Below, one piece after another: positions 48,335 to 60,420 of a stretch of 64,000 bases of DNA. The stretch covers positions 30,121,452 to 30,185,451 of the forward strand of contig CM026426.1 in NCBI GenBank assembly GCA_014871385.1, given 5' to 3'. This DNA comes from Ceratodon purpureus (taxonomy: Eukaryota; Streptophyta; Bryopsida; Pseudoditrichales; Ditrichaceae). Below the pieces are notes generated by a model. It did no database searches. It was given only the letters and a program-made list of their open reading frames with translations, and had not been told where the DNA came from. Position 1 is the first letter of the stretch. Each line of letters starts with the position of its first letter. The position numbers and the translations under genes were made by a program.

Positions 48335-50194
48335 GTAAGTGCTTTTACAACGAGGGAGTCATCAGAAAGTAAACCTCCTACACATCACAGTAATGTCGCA
48401 CTTACCTGGGGCGCCAAAGAGGGTTTGAGAAGCTAGTGCAACCCTGTGCATTCACTAGACATGATGTTTTGTCGTGAGTCTGACTTCGCGGTGGCAGTAT
48501 CCACTTTCAGACTTAGACCACTTTCCATTGCTGTATCCACGTCTATGTCAATGTGCCAGCAAAGTGCAATGGCACTGAAAGGGAAAAAAAAGAAAAAACT
48601 GTCCACCTTCAGAACGGAGGCAGCGACCAGTTCCCTGACCTCTCCACACTCACGGCACGCAGCGGACAAGTGACGCTGATCAGTGATCCACGTGATTGGT
48701 CGCCATCCTTGCAATGCACAAAGTCCCAAGCAGTGACAACGGCCTCACGCCACAGCCATCAATGATATGAACGCCTTCAACGCGCCTGACTCACGTAGAG
48801 AAGCTGAGAAACTGCGGTCCAAGAAACTGCAGCACTGCCAAAGAACAGAGTGCTTACCCTTACATTGCAACATCCGGTGAAAGAACTGGAGCACTCCGGA
48901 AGCCATGTGACTCATCGCGAGCACAGTGCCTCAAAGCGACCACAGTTAACCCCCACGGGCCATAACCTGATTCAGCAGTTTTGCATTCCTCACGTTCAAC
49001 ACACCTAGAATAAAGTGACCTCCAACTTTGCGCTCTGCCTCGAAACTAATGTGAAACTGCGAGACGTCACTGACTCACTTACCGCGTCGTTGGAGGACGA
49101 ACAAATTACAGGAGACACTCTCTACGCAAACTCTCTACACGTCACTGCCACTTCGGTGATCCGAAATCCTGAACGCAGTGGCTAAATTTCCCTCTCACAC
49201 TGAAACGGAACCAAGAAGACAGCAGCTCGACCCCCAAAGTCGAACCTTGAACTTGTCACCCCAACGCGAAAAAAATGTATGTAACGCAAAAAAAATGTAT
49301 TAAACTTTGCCGTTGGACGTTTCTAGCCAAGCGTGACACTCACTGAGCCAACATTTCGCGGAAAACCTATTTAATGGACCCCTTTCACTACAGAATTAGT
49401 TATAGTATGGATGGCAAACAAACTTCACAGAGGACTTACGCAATGCTACACATTTCCCTGTTATTCTGGAAATGATCCCGAGTCACCGCACGACATAGCC
49501 ATGCGTTATCCACTCCCTTTCACAAGCAGGAATTAATGAACAGCAAAGACATGTTCCTATTCTGCGGAACAAAATTTCAAGAGAATCGACGATTCGCAAA
49601 CAAGATCGAAGCAAGAGAAATTGAACCGAGCACTCTAGCTGTAGGGGACTCAAAGTTCGTTGATGCGGCATAGGCTGCATCTCCGCCTCCAAGACTAACA
49701 CAGCTTACGCGGCCCTCGAGCTTCGGTGTGCGAAGTGCCGGTTGCCGTACCTGGTTTGCTCCGAAACTATTAAGCCATTCCGCTGACAATTCTTTGCCAC
49801 AATTTGCACCAGCGCAGCGTCTTCTGCCGTGTGGGACCCGAGGAACTCAGAATAAACCGGAAGAGCCTCATCCGGAGTTAGTATTCCATTAATTTTTCAT
49901 TTTTTTGGTTAATTAGGTAAAAACTAGCTAGACACTAGCTGCATTAGGAGTTAACGCAAACCGGATACTCGAGAAACCTTAAAACAGTTAACGGAGGAAG
50001 TATTCTCGGAACCTTCATTCCGGAAACTCGGAAGAGAAAACACGGAAAGGGTTGACGATCCGAGAACTGACCGTTACTGTAACCGCGTCTAGGATCCCAA
50101 ACGACGCGGAAGTCATCATGACTCGGATAGGCGTCTAGTTCGGTACGGTGGCGGCTGCAATTACGGGCCGCCGCAGCGTTTATGATGCCCTGGG
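48335..50194. other. Long gap without a supported gene
   Basis: A likely upstream exon of the minus-strand ORF ends near 48407, but nothing else coding is supported. 49860-50190 is the 5' flank of the next gene and is rich in CCGGAA-like repeats without clear structure. Confidence 0.35.
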
Positions 50195-50202
50195 TATATA
50201 AG
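50195..50202 (+). promoter_or_regulatory. TATA box of the 50353 gene
   Basis: TATATAAG in a GC-rich surround (CCTGGGTATATAAGCGAGG), 150 bp before the ATG at 50353. A start of transcription near 50225-50235 is expected. Confidence 0.6.
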
Positions 50203-50352
50203 CGAGGATGTTAGGGTTTGGAGTTCCTTTTTGCGGACTGGGAGTAGAGAGTGAAAGAGCGGTGAGGTGTCTTGTCTTTTCCGATTCACTGGCAGTTGGA
50301 TTGCCGGGTTTCTTGCTGTCGGATCGCAAAGGGAGAGAAGTGAGACGTAGAA

Positions 50353-52574
50353 ATGGCGCACGTTCAGTGTAGAGTTCTTAGTCCCGGCACTCCGGTGAGA
50401 GAGTCGGATATGGAAGAGTTGATTGACGATCTCACCCAGATGAGGTGCCAGGGTTTGCTATCACAACCGTGGTTGTTGAAGAATGAGGCGATGGTGAGGG
50501 AGATCCTGGACGGACCGGATAATAGGTGGGACAATACAATCCGGGGCAAGCCCACGCTGTGGAGTGCGGAACGGTGGGCGGAAACTTACGACTTCGAGCA
50601 GAACAGACTCCTTTGGGCAACCCGGACGGATAAGTACGTACAGGATAGGTTTCACGGGAAGATCCATAAGAATAACGGATACGAGATAGACCCCTGCAAG
50701 GATAGGAGACATGACAGGTCTTAGCCTTCCTCGTTCCGATCCTGTATCCGCTGAAACCGGAACAGGTCACCATTACGGTCGGGAACACCATCTTCGGAGC
50801 GTACACGGGGGAACGTCCGGTGAATTGGGCCGCGCTCATAGCGGAAACCGTGCAGAAGATGGTGCCATCGATCGGAAAGAAGCCGACCCCGATCAGCCCT
50901 TTTCTCTACCACCTTTACCACTCGTATAGTTTGCTGAGGGAGAGGGAGGAGGAGGATTATACGACGGCGAAGAACTTCCTCACCTTTGCTGAGGTTCCAC
51001 CAGGGATGGATGTCGAACCGCACGGCGAAACCTCGCATACAGCGTCCACGGAACGGGATGATGATACAGCGATCATTCCGAATCCCGGCGCTACGAAGGC
51101 TCAGTCCAAGTCACGATCGGAACGCGCTGCATCGCAGCACCCGGAGCCCTCCACGGCCCGGGGAGATACGGAACGGAAGGAGGTCATTTCCGAGCGGGGA
51201 TTTCCGGTTGAACTATTCCGGGGGATTCCGGAGGAAATTCATCAGGCGCAGGCCTCTTACGATCGGATCGAGACACTGTTCAGGAGGGTCTGTACGTCTC
51301 TCGGGGGCTGTTTACCGGAGGAGGTGATCCGAGAGGTAGAGCTTTTGAAGGACGCCCCGAAACTTCGGAGTGAGAAAAAGCAGTTGGAGCTTCAGTTGCA
51401 GGAGCTTACGATGGAACTGGCGACGAAGAGCGAGGAGATCCGGAAGTTCCATGCCGAGCAAGAGGAGACCTTGGGGGAGCTTTGGAAGTTGGTGGGGAAT
51501 TCGGGTGCTGTAGTCAACAAGGCCCGGTTGTTCGACGAGAATGTATTGCAGCCTGCAGATTTGGAGAACAAGCAGAAGATCATCACGATTCTCTCCAAAT
51601 GCGAGCACTCGATGAACCAGATTCTGAAGAAGGTTTGGCAGTTGCTCAATCCGGGAGTCGGAAGTCCTAGCGTCGGAACCGTTTGTCGGAACCACCCGTT
51701 TCATGGATCTCCCTCCCGGACCGTTGTAGGGCAATCTCGTGGGGTAGGATTCCGGACCCCAATAGAGCGCAACCTCCAGCTTGAGGAGCAGATGGCGGTT
51801 GACGCGGATATCTTCAAGCCGGCTCGGACGATCGCAGATATGATCCGGGAACACCAAGGACAGGTGGCGTCACCCGGAGCCAGCACGGTTCAGCAAGGCT
51901 GCGCGATCCCCACCGGTCAGGCGGAGGTGACAGGGACTACAGTCACCGTTAGGCGATCCGAAGAGCGGACGATTACGGAAGAGGTGACCCGGCCCGTGCA
52001 GCCGGCTGTTCTCCCAACACTCGGATCGTCGGTGATCATGCCGGCTTATCAAGGGGAGGTAGCAGGAGCGGAATGGGGACGAGCGATTTCACCAACCGGA
52101 CGGACCCGAGTGATTCAGGAGGGGGCACTTACCCCTTCACCCACAGCCAAGACCGGAACGGTGACTCCTACCCCCACCGGAACGCCAGTGGTGGACTCCC
52201 CTGCTGACAGTTCCGGTGCTCGGAGAGTTTTGAGGAAGAGGAAGGATCCGACAGAGAAGGGCCCCATTACGATTTCCGGGTCCGACTCGGAAACCTATGC
52301 GAACTCTCCGGTTGGGACAGCCGGAACTGGGACTCGGACCCCTACGACCGAAACCCCTCCCACGCATATGTTGCCTAAGTCTCCCAACTCTCCCAAGAAC
52401 CGAATCGTTACCCGGCTGTCCTTGGAGGCCCAGACGAAGGAGTCAAAAGCGGAACGGAGTGCTAGGCATCAGGCGGAGCGGGCAGCGAGGGCAGGAGGAT
52501 CCGAGCCACGGATGACCAGGTCGAAGGAGAAGGACCGCGAGCAGGAGAGCCACAAGAAGACGAAGATGGGGTAG
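50353..52574 (+). pseudogene. VNWA-motif accessory-type ORF, one-base frameshift
   Basis: Starts at ATG 50353 (GAAATGGCG, MAHVQCRVLS) and ends in TAG at 52574, about 740 codons. The frame breaks once near 50717, where the reading passes from KDRRHDR to LAFLVPILYPLKPEQVTITV. One missing base would restore it. The N-terminal part is globular, then ERPVNWAALIAETVQKM and SPFLYHLYHSYSLL. Next comes an acidic linker, a coiled coil (KKQLELQLQELTMELATKSE) and a long Pro/Thr/Gly-rich, then basic, tail. The architecture matches the genes at 29086 and 60910. No flanking LTRs were found, so it is either a solitary relative or an element remnant. Function unknown. Confidence 0.6.
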
Positions 52575-53464
52575 ATTCCTCTCGCTGCAACTGGCCGTCA
52601 CTTTCCGGATTTATAGGAGTAGATTTCGGATCGGGAGATCCGGTTTAGTCGTAAAGTAGGATTCTAGGTAGATAACTAGGGATTAGGGTTTTTGATTGAA
52701 CTGCCGGCGCCGCCGCTTTTGTGAAAGCCCCTGCTTACTTAAACGGGGAAGGCGATGCAATCCGGGTCTTCGTTTTGCAGGTTTTCTCCCTATATTCCTT
52801 ATTAGTAAAGTATTCGTGTTTTGCAAGTACTGTACGTGGTTTCCAGGTAAGTGTGAATGATCAGTGAAGGATATGAGAGTTCCGCTGTAGCTTGGATAGG
52901 AAGGTGATGGGAGTTGTGACGAGACCCGAACCGGAAAGGTAATAGGATTGAGCGGAAAGATTTAGTGGATTGTCGTAGGAGTGAAGCCTCACTGTTCCGT
53001 CCCCAACCCAACCTCACGCGGAATAGCCGTCGCTAGGGTCGAAGCGGATCGAGGGGTACTTGATCGGGCTCTCTGAACTTCTGAAGAGGTTCCGTACACT
53101 GTGAGAGGGGGATTCGGAACGTGGTACGGGTCGCCTAGGGATAATCGGATCCTGGTTCTCCCAGAGCCGGATTGGTTTGTCGTTGTAGTCTCCCGGATCG
53201 GAAAAGGTCGTTTGTGTGACCTGCTGGCCAGAGTACTCTAAGACAGTTGTGAAACGATAGCTGTTCCAAGACGTTGGGGTTTGTGGACGAAACACCTAAC
53301 GAGAACAAGAAAGAGAGAGAGCGATAGTCGAGGAGTTACGTTCCGGGTACACTATCCGATCAGTGGCAAGGCTCGGAACTATTATAAGTAACTACTTGGT
53401 GAAACACTATTGAATCCCTGGACAATACTCGGGACCTAGTGACAATACGGAAGTTTACGCTCAA
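52575..53464. other. Gap with a possible minus-strand exon
   Basis: 3' flank of the previous gene, then a 94-codon minus-strand open stretch, 53295 to 53014, starting near FRPQTPTSWNSYRF. It has no known motif and no stop-free extension. I do not call a gene. Confidence 0.3.
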
Positions 53465-54134
53465 TTAGAGTGCTATCCGGATGTTAGTTGCGTTTCCTTG
53501 TTCCGACATGCCGTCACTCAGCCAAGCCGCAAGGCAGAAGTGATGGTACGTACAATCACAATGTGTAACCGAGATGTTGCGGCATGCAAAGTTCATGCCA
53601 CACGCTGGGCAATTAGATATGTATACGTTGTTCAGACGCCCTGCTGGTGCTTGTCTTGGATTCTTTAGTGGTAGCGGAGTGGTGCCCATGCCGGATCCCA
53701 CGGCCATCATCTAAACTTGCTCAGTGAGCTTGCTAATCCACACTTCTAACCGTGTTGACTGACCACCTCGATACCGGATTTTGTTCTCCACTTTCCTTAG
53801 CTCCGACTCAAGCCCTTCTTGTTCCAGCCTAAGTTGCTCTGTACGTGCACTCTCCCGTGCCAGAATGTGAAGGCCGAACTCCAAGTCCTTGTCAATTATT
53901 CGCAACTCCTTTTCCTCCTCCTCAGTAGTTTCTCGAGGTTGCAATTCGTCTTGCCCCTCTAAACTCACGCCTCCTCTACTAGATGAAAAATGAGCCACCA
54001 AAGATTCCCGACGGCTCCTCATGTTAGCGCAGCTAAGCTCTTCCTCCCGTAGAGACTTCTGTCGTTCGGCTAAGGCACCGTCAATCCCCTTGCACCGCTG
54101 CCGCAATTCTTTGCACCGATGCTCCAGTACGCTC
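53465..54134 (-). pseudogene. Coiled-coil plus cysteine-finger ORF, one TAG
   Basis: Open from an acceptor at 54134 (GATGCAG) to TAA at 53465, with one in-frame TAG at 53713-53711. The first part is a charged coiled coil (LEHRCKELRQRCKGIDGALA, LRLEQEGLESELRKVE). The last 80 codons carry CPACGMNFACRNISVTHCDC then YHHFCLAAW, a Cys/His spacing like a RING or PHD finger. Similar coil-plus-finger tails may occur in moss transposon accessory proteins; I recall the pattern but cannot name the family. The upstream exons were not found. Confidence 0.45.
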
Positions 54135-54674
54135 CTGCATCAGATGTGCCCTCCAGCATCCGGTTAGTACAGAGGGAAGTGTGAATCCCGGGGTTGGTAG
54201 TCCTTACCCGGCTACGTGCTACAGATTACCCGGCTCCTTGCTAAACTTTCCCGACGGCTACATGAACTGACCTCTTTACTAGCATCACTAGACAAACAGC
54301 TCAAGCAGATAAACACGCTTCCCAAGCAAACAACAATTCACCTGTACAGAACATCTTGCCCCATTTCCTTTGTCTTCACTGTTATATTTACAAACTAAAA
54401 AAATTGACGACACAATCATCACAAACAACAACAAGCATTTTCTAATTCCATACGCATGCAAAAACATAAAACAGGACGGAAGATACAATTCAACATTAAC
54501 TTCCACAAGAACAGTACACTCATCGATGTTGCAGACGACCGGAAGTGACATAACTGAAGGTCCTTTGTTTTTATCCCCAACTTCCGGCGACACTGAAACG
54601 ATTGAAGTACAAACCCCGCTTATTAAATTCAACCAACGCAACCAACTGTTTGGGGTCCACTGAAACGGGGTCCC
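54135..54674. other. Gap before element 2
   Basis: No gene supported. The last five bases (GTCCC, 54670-54674) are the target-site duplication of element 2. Confidence 0.4.
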
Positions 54675-55329
54675 TGTTACCAGGCAACATCCACGGCAAT
54701 CAAGGGAACAAGGAGCGGCACCGAACTACTAGAACAGTCACAGTTACCGCTAGGAGAGTAGCAGTTAGACCAGGAAAGAAGGAAGAGACCACAAGTATAA
54801 ACAGGGTAGCTAGGGCCAGGGCTTACACTTCTTGATATTTTGTTAGTTGAAGTCGTCTCGCAACCTAGACAGCCAGGGTACTTTGCTCTTCTTTCACTGT
54901 TGATGCTATGTAAACGCTCTCGCACTCCCTTGGTAATGCACAGCCTCCTTTCAGCTTACTTCTTGCTTGCCTTACAATCTCTGTTTCCGTCTCTGCTATT
55001 GCTGCAACCCTAACGCTATACCTTCCCTCCCGTTTCCTCTTATCTGCTTGCATGAAGTGAATCGTTACTCTCACACACAACCTCACCCTCTCCCTCGGTT
55101 CCCACGAGTTCCTTGGACACGGATTCATTCACGGAACAGTAGACTAGTAGACTGACTATTGTCGTGCTCCCTGACTACTTACTATTTAGTAACGGTCCGA
55201 GTCCCACCCCTGGGACAGCTGTCCCCGGTGACCGTGACCACCGTGATCTAAGACCGTGGCTACCATAAGACCCCCCTTACAACCGTGCTCTTCCCCGCCC
55301 AGTATCTCCATGTCTGACCCCAGCTAACA
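54675..55329 (+). repeat. 5' LTR of element 2
   Basis: 655 bp, TGTTACCAGG to AGCTAACA. AGTATAAACAGGG is a possible TATA region (about 54794). Compared with the 3' LTR it has G instead of A in CTAGGAGAGTAG and C instead of T in TGACCCCAGC. Confidence 0.95.
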
Positions 55330-55332
55330 TTT

Positions 55333-55344
55333 TGGCGACCATGC
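55333..55344 (+). other. Primer-binding site of element 2
   Basis: TGGCGACCATGC, three bases after the LTR, identical to the one in element 1 although the LTRs are unrelated. Confidence 0.6.
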
Positions 55345-55389
55345 TGGGGATGGAATACTGAGGTGCCCTGAAACCCCTAAACTAATACC

Positions 55390-57258
55390 ATGCCTCCACG
55401 AAAACTCCCCTTGGTAGTGACAAATGAAGCAGAGGAAGCTGCCAACCAAGATGACTAGGAAACCACCAAGGAATTTTTGGTATGGATGAGACAGCAAATG
55501 ACCGACCTAGTGGCCAAGAATGAGGCTACTAATGCGAGACTGGAAACGCTTAGTGCCCAGTATCAAACTCTACAAGAAAACAGAAACCAGGAGACCATCA
55601 ACACCACACCACAAGCTTCCCAAGCTCTCCCTGAGGCACTCAGATCAGCTACTATCCCTCAGGAAAATCACACTGTTGCCACGCCACCTAGTCAGAATGA
55701 TACACACAAACATTCCAAGCTCCCCAAGATATCCTACCCAGTGTTTGCTGAATCTGGCGATCCAGATTGGCATGTCAGAAGATTCAAGGTTATCGCTCGC
55801 ACAAACGGCGTCACCAATACTGCCGATTTACAAAATATCTTTGGTACAACTCTCCAAGGCAACCACATCAATTGGTACATTGACTTTGAGACTGAACATT
55901 CCAATGCCACTTGGGACGAAATGGAGCAAAGTTTTCTACACAAATTCAGAAAACTCAAGACCAGCTCGGAAGTATTGAGAGCCCTGGGAAGTATTGCACA
56001 AGAGAAAAGCGAACCAGTGGACAAATTTTATGACAGATTCAAACAATTGGCAGACAAATTAAACCAACGCCCCGAGGAGGATTATTTGTGTGAGTGGTTC
56101 AAAAAAGGATTATTACCCTGGATACAACAAGGAATAGTAATCCGTGGAGTCAAGACCTTGCAGGATATCGTTACTGCTGCTAATGACATTAGTAGGGAAC
56201 TAGGGGCCTTAAACAAAATCCAAGCTCCTTTGCTGCCTTTACCCAATGTTCGCCTAGAGATCCGACCCGCCTTGGTACCATGCACTAATTGTGGGAAAAT
56301 TCATGGTGGCCGATGCTGGTACGCCAACAATCCAATTCGTACTGAAGATAATCGGCGCTCTCGTCCTACCACGGCAGCCGTGTATCCCGAGGAAGTTAAC
56401 GTCGACGCTTTTCAACCGGGCAGGAACGATGCCTGCTGGGAGTGTGGATCCACAACCCACATACGCAGAGACTGCCCTCAACTGCATCAGAGATGGGCAC
56501 AGTATCAATCCGGGAACCAAGGTGACCAAGATAACTCCAAAACTCCAGGGAATCCCAGGCGAGGAGGTGTCACACTGACAGAAGTACATGGAACGGAAAC
56601 CTCTGTGTCTACCATAAGCACTGCAGTAGTAACCACGCGATCTAAGGGAACAACGGATGACCATGTAGTAGAACCAAGGAAACCATTCCCAGAAAATCAC
56701 TGGGATCGCCTCCATAGAATCCGTCAAGACTTACAAGCAGGATTGGAAAGCACCAGCCAGGATGCTCCTATCAAACAAATTTTAGAAGATACTAACGTAA
56801 CCATCACCCTTTCGAAATTATTACAGTTGAGTCCAGAACTTCAAAAATACTTACAACAAGCCTCGCTACCTACGGGAACAGAAGGTCCTGAAGTCATTGA
56901 AGTCAACGCCACAACATTAGACCCTGATGCCGCGGTCATTCACTTACAACTTGGAAACCATGAATTAACTAACGTCTTAGTCGATGGAGGATCAGGTGTT
57001 AATGTCATGAGCAACCATCTTAGAAAACATTTAGGCTTACCTTCTCCCAAGCTCGCACAGTTTATACTCAGAATGGCAAATGATGCCCCGGTTACACCCC
57101 TGGGAATACTCTCCACGGTTGCTATTACCACCCATGGTATTTCTACACCCGCTACGTTTGTGGTCATTGATATGCCTGTTAGTAGTAACTTCCCGATAAT
57201 CCTTGGCCGACCTTGGTTACGGGACATGAATGCGATCCATGATTGGTCACGAAATTAG
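55390..57258 (+). pseudogene. gag-protease of element 2
   Basis: ATG 55390 (MPPRKLPLVV) followed by TAG at 55456 and an open frame to TAG at 57256. Gag core: SYPVFAESGDPDWHVRRFKV, FLHKFRKLKTSSEV, EPVDKFYDRFKQL. Two knuckles follow: a variant CTNCGKIHGGRC and a standard CWECGSTTHIRRDC. Protease active site VDGGSGVNVM (about 56974) and the LGRPWLRDM motif are intact. Packaging and maturation roles are as known for gypsy elements. If the early TAG is not read through, translation could start at a downstream Met. Confidence 0.85.
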
Positions 57259-59240
57259 ATCCGCATCCAGCGTCAAGGAAAAACAGTTATCATTCCCGTG
57301 GATAGCTGTATCACCAGAGCTAAGGCTAACCAGATCCGCCACAAAGCTGGAACCAATTGGGTACAAGGGCTCTCCCCGCAACAGGAAGCCATGGTATTTC
57401 AGGCCAACCCAGATCTGATTCCCTTAGCAGAAATTCATCTAGCTAGCATGGTAACCGACCAGGATAAACTAGACATACCCTTGCATTTTTCCCAAGAAAT
57501 CCAAGAAACAGTAACCATACAAGCTATGCCAGCTACTCAAGCCTTGCAGCAAGAGGTCATCACAGGGTGGACCCATGGAGCCAAGGATAGAATAGAACTA
57601 GTAAATCTCGGCACTTCAGAAAAGCCTAAGTTCATCAAGATCAACGCGGATGCACCAAATCATGTGAAAAAAGCAGCAATCGAACTATTTCATGAATACC
57701 AGGACATTTTCGCATGGGGACATGAGGATCTGAAAGGAATCCCAAGCACACTAGCAAAACACACTATCGACCTTGTACCTAACGCCACCCCTGTACAACA
57801 ACGTAGATATTGCATGAATCCAAATTACGCAGTAAGGGTCAAGGCGGAACTTGATAAATTACTCCAAGCCAAATTTATCTCACCTGTAGATGCTGCTCCC
57901 TGGTTATCTCCCATGGTTATCATCCCTAAGAAAAACGGCACACTTCGAATCTGTGTTGATTTCCGAAAGTTAAACGCGGCCACCAAGAAGGATCATTACC
58001 CCTTGCCTTACATGGAAGAAATCATTGATGAAGTAGCCGGCCATGAAATGTATTCTTTTTTGGATTGTTTTTCCGGATATTACCAAGTAGCCATGGCAGA
58101 ACAAGACAAAAGTAAAACAGCTTTCTCAACTGAATGGGGGCCTTATCACTTTGAAAGAATGCCATTTGGGGCCCAAAATGCTCCTATGACTTTTTAACGA
58201 GTCATGGAGTTAATCTTTAGACCCTACTTAAAAAGATTCTTCAGAATCTATTTAGATGATGGTACCGTGTATGGACAAATAAAGGACCATATTACTCACC
58301 TTCGACAAATTTTCCAGGCTTGCAGAACTAATGGGGTAAGTTTAAATGCCGAGAAGTGCATGTTTTTATTTTTCGCAGGGGTAATCTTGGGTTAGATAGT
58401 CTGCAAGTATGGAAAACTCCCTGACCCTGAGAAGATCAAGGACATCATGGAAATCACGCCACCCACGGATCAGAAAGGCGTCCAGAGGCTTTTAAAGCTG
58501 TCACAGTTCAATAGGATATATATTGAGAAACTGGCCCATATCACTGCCCCCATAACCGCACTTAATCATACCAAGTACAAGTACCCCCAAGACTGGACCC
58601 CTGCGGCCCAGGCCGCCTTGGAAAAAATTAAAATTGCGTATTCTAATGCGCCAATTTTGATCGCACCTGACTGGACCAAGCCTTTCCATGTGCACACGGA
58701 TGCATCTAATATTGCCGTCGGCGTCATGCTAGCCCAGAATCTGAACGGCAAATATGATCAGCGCGTTGCCTATGCTAGTCGGCTGTTAAATCAAGCAGAA
58801 AGGAATTATTCCACAACGGAAAGAGAAGCCTTAGCTATGATCTACGCTGTTAAGAAGTTCCGGCACTACTTGCTGGGCAACAAGTTCCGTTTCATGGTAG
58901 ATCATCACAGTTTATCGTACCTGGTAAATCAGCCTTTGGTCACTGGCCAGGTAGCAAGGTGGATCATGATACTCCTAGAATACGATTTTGAAGTAGTATA
59001 TGTGCCAGGAAAGAGACACATAGTTGCAGACTACTTATCCAGGGATTCCAAGGCTACCGAAGAAGGCATCGACGACTCCTTTAACGAGCCATACCTTCAA
59101 GCTGCCAGTCTAGACCTGGAAATTCCCACAGACTCGCGAGGTGACATTATCCGATACTTGACCACAGGAGCAACCCCCACCAATTTATCAGGCACACGAC
59201 AAGTTAGTTTTGTCAGAAATACATTACCTTACACCTTGGT
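57259..59240 (+). pseudogene. Reverse transcriptase and RNase H of element 2
   Basis: Same frame as gag. RT blocks: YCMNPNYAVRVKAELDKL, SPMVIIPKKNGTLRICVDFR, FLDCFSGYYQV, MPFGAQNAPMTF, then TAA at 58195 where gypsy RTs have Gln (TFQ). The catalytic YLDD is at 58249-58260. TAG follows at 58393. RNase H has its three acidic positions in HTDASNIAVG, TEREALAMIYAV and VDHHSLSYLV. All active-site residues are there, so only the stops prevent a full enzyme. Confidence 0.9.
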
Positions 59241-60420
59241 CCAGGGACAATTGTACCGCCGAGGCATTGATCAAGAAATCAGGCTGTGCGTGCCCACAGG
59301 ACAAGAACAAAATCTCATGGCCATTCTCCATGACGGCTCAGCGGGTGGCCACCAAGGACCCGAGACAACAATTAAAAAAATCTTGGCTGCCCGTTATTGG
59401 TGGCCCACACTGCACAAGGACGTCCATGAGTATGTTAAAAACTGCCATGCTTGCTAGGTTTCCACAACCAATTTCCAATACCAAGGCCGAGTACCCCTGA
59501 AATCCATCCCACCCCTTGGTCCTTTTCAACGATGGGGCCTAGACTTTGTTGGCCCAATTAAACCAGCTACAAGACAGGGTTACAAGTATATTCTCGTTGC
59601 CACGGATTATACCACCAAATGGGCTGAAGCCAAACCATTACGTACCAACACTGCCATGGTAACCGCAACCTTTATCTATGAAAACATTATCACTCGATTT
59701 GGTTGTCCCTTGGAAATCATATCAGACCAAGGCTCCCATTTTGTTAATGCAGTCATAGATGACTTAATGGAAAATCATGTCATAAAACATAGAACAAGTA
59801 CAGTATATTATCCCCAAGGAAACGGCCAAGCAGAGTCTACTAATAAAACCTTGATCAACATGTTACGCAGGTTCATCCACGCAAATCAATCCGATTGGGG
59901 GGACTATCTCCCAGCAGCCTTGTGGGCATATAGGGTAGCAATAAAAACTGCCACTCAGGTCAGCCCCTTTGAAATGGTGTATGGCACTCAGCCTCTTTTG
60001 CCCACGGAATATATCGCACCCACTTTTCAAACTCTGCAGCCCAAGGATTACAGCCCTCATCGAGTCCTTGCTGCCCGGATCCAAGATATTCATGCCCTGG
60101 AAGAAGTCCGCGCATCCGCCATCAAAAATATAGTTCACAAACAAGAAAGGAGTGCACGGTATTTTCAAGCTTCTCAGCCCCCACGCATATTTCAGAAAGG
60201 TGACCAGGTGTTATGGTGCCCTAGAGACCCCAAGATCCGCAAGACTAAATTCGAATCTATATGGTACGGGCCGTATAGGGTCCAATTAGTATTACCTAAT
60301 AATACTGTTCTCTTGGTAAATCAGGAAAATTTTGACAGCCATGCAACCATTGTTAACTCCACAAAATTAAAACATTATCATGCTAACAATCCTACAAACA
60401 CACCTCAACTCAGCTTAGGA
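59241..60420 (+). pseudogene. Integrase of element 2
   Basis: HHCC zinc domain (AILHDGSAGGH ... CHAC), with TAG at 59455 directly after CHAC, where the family has CQ. The DDE core is complete: [28 protein letters not shown]. The C-terminal [16 protein letters not shown] and [10 protein letters not shown] domain follows, no chromodomain seen. It would insert the cDNA into nuclear DNA and create the 5-bp duplications. Confidence 0.9.

Noticed and set aside
39240-52690. Scattered TTAGGGTTT telomere-like motifs
   Set aside because: Single copies only. Common as telo-boxes in plant leaders; no tandem array.
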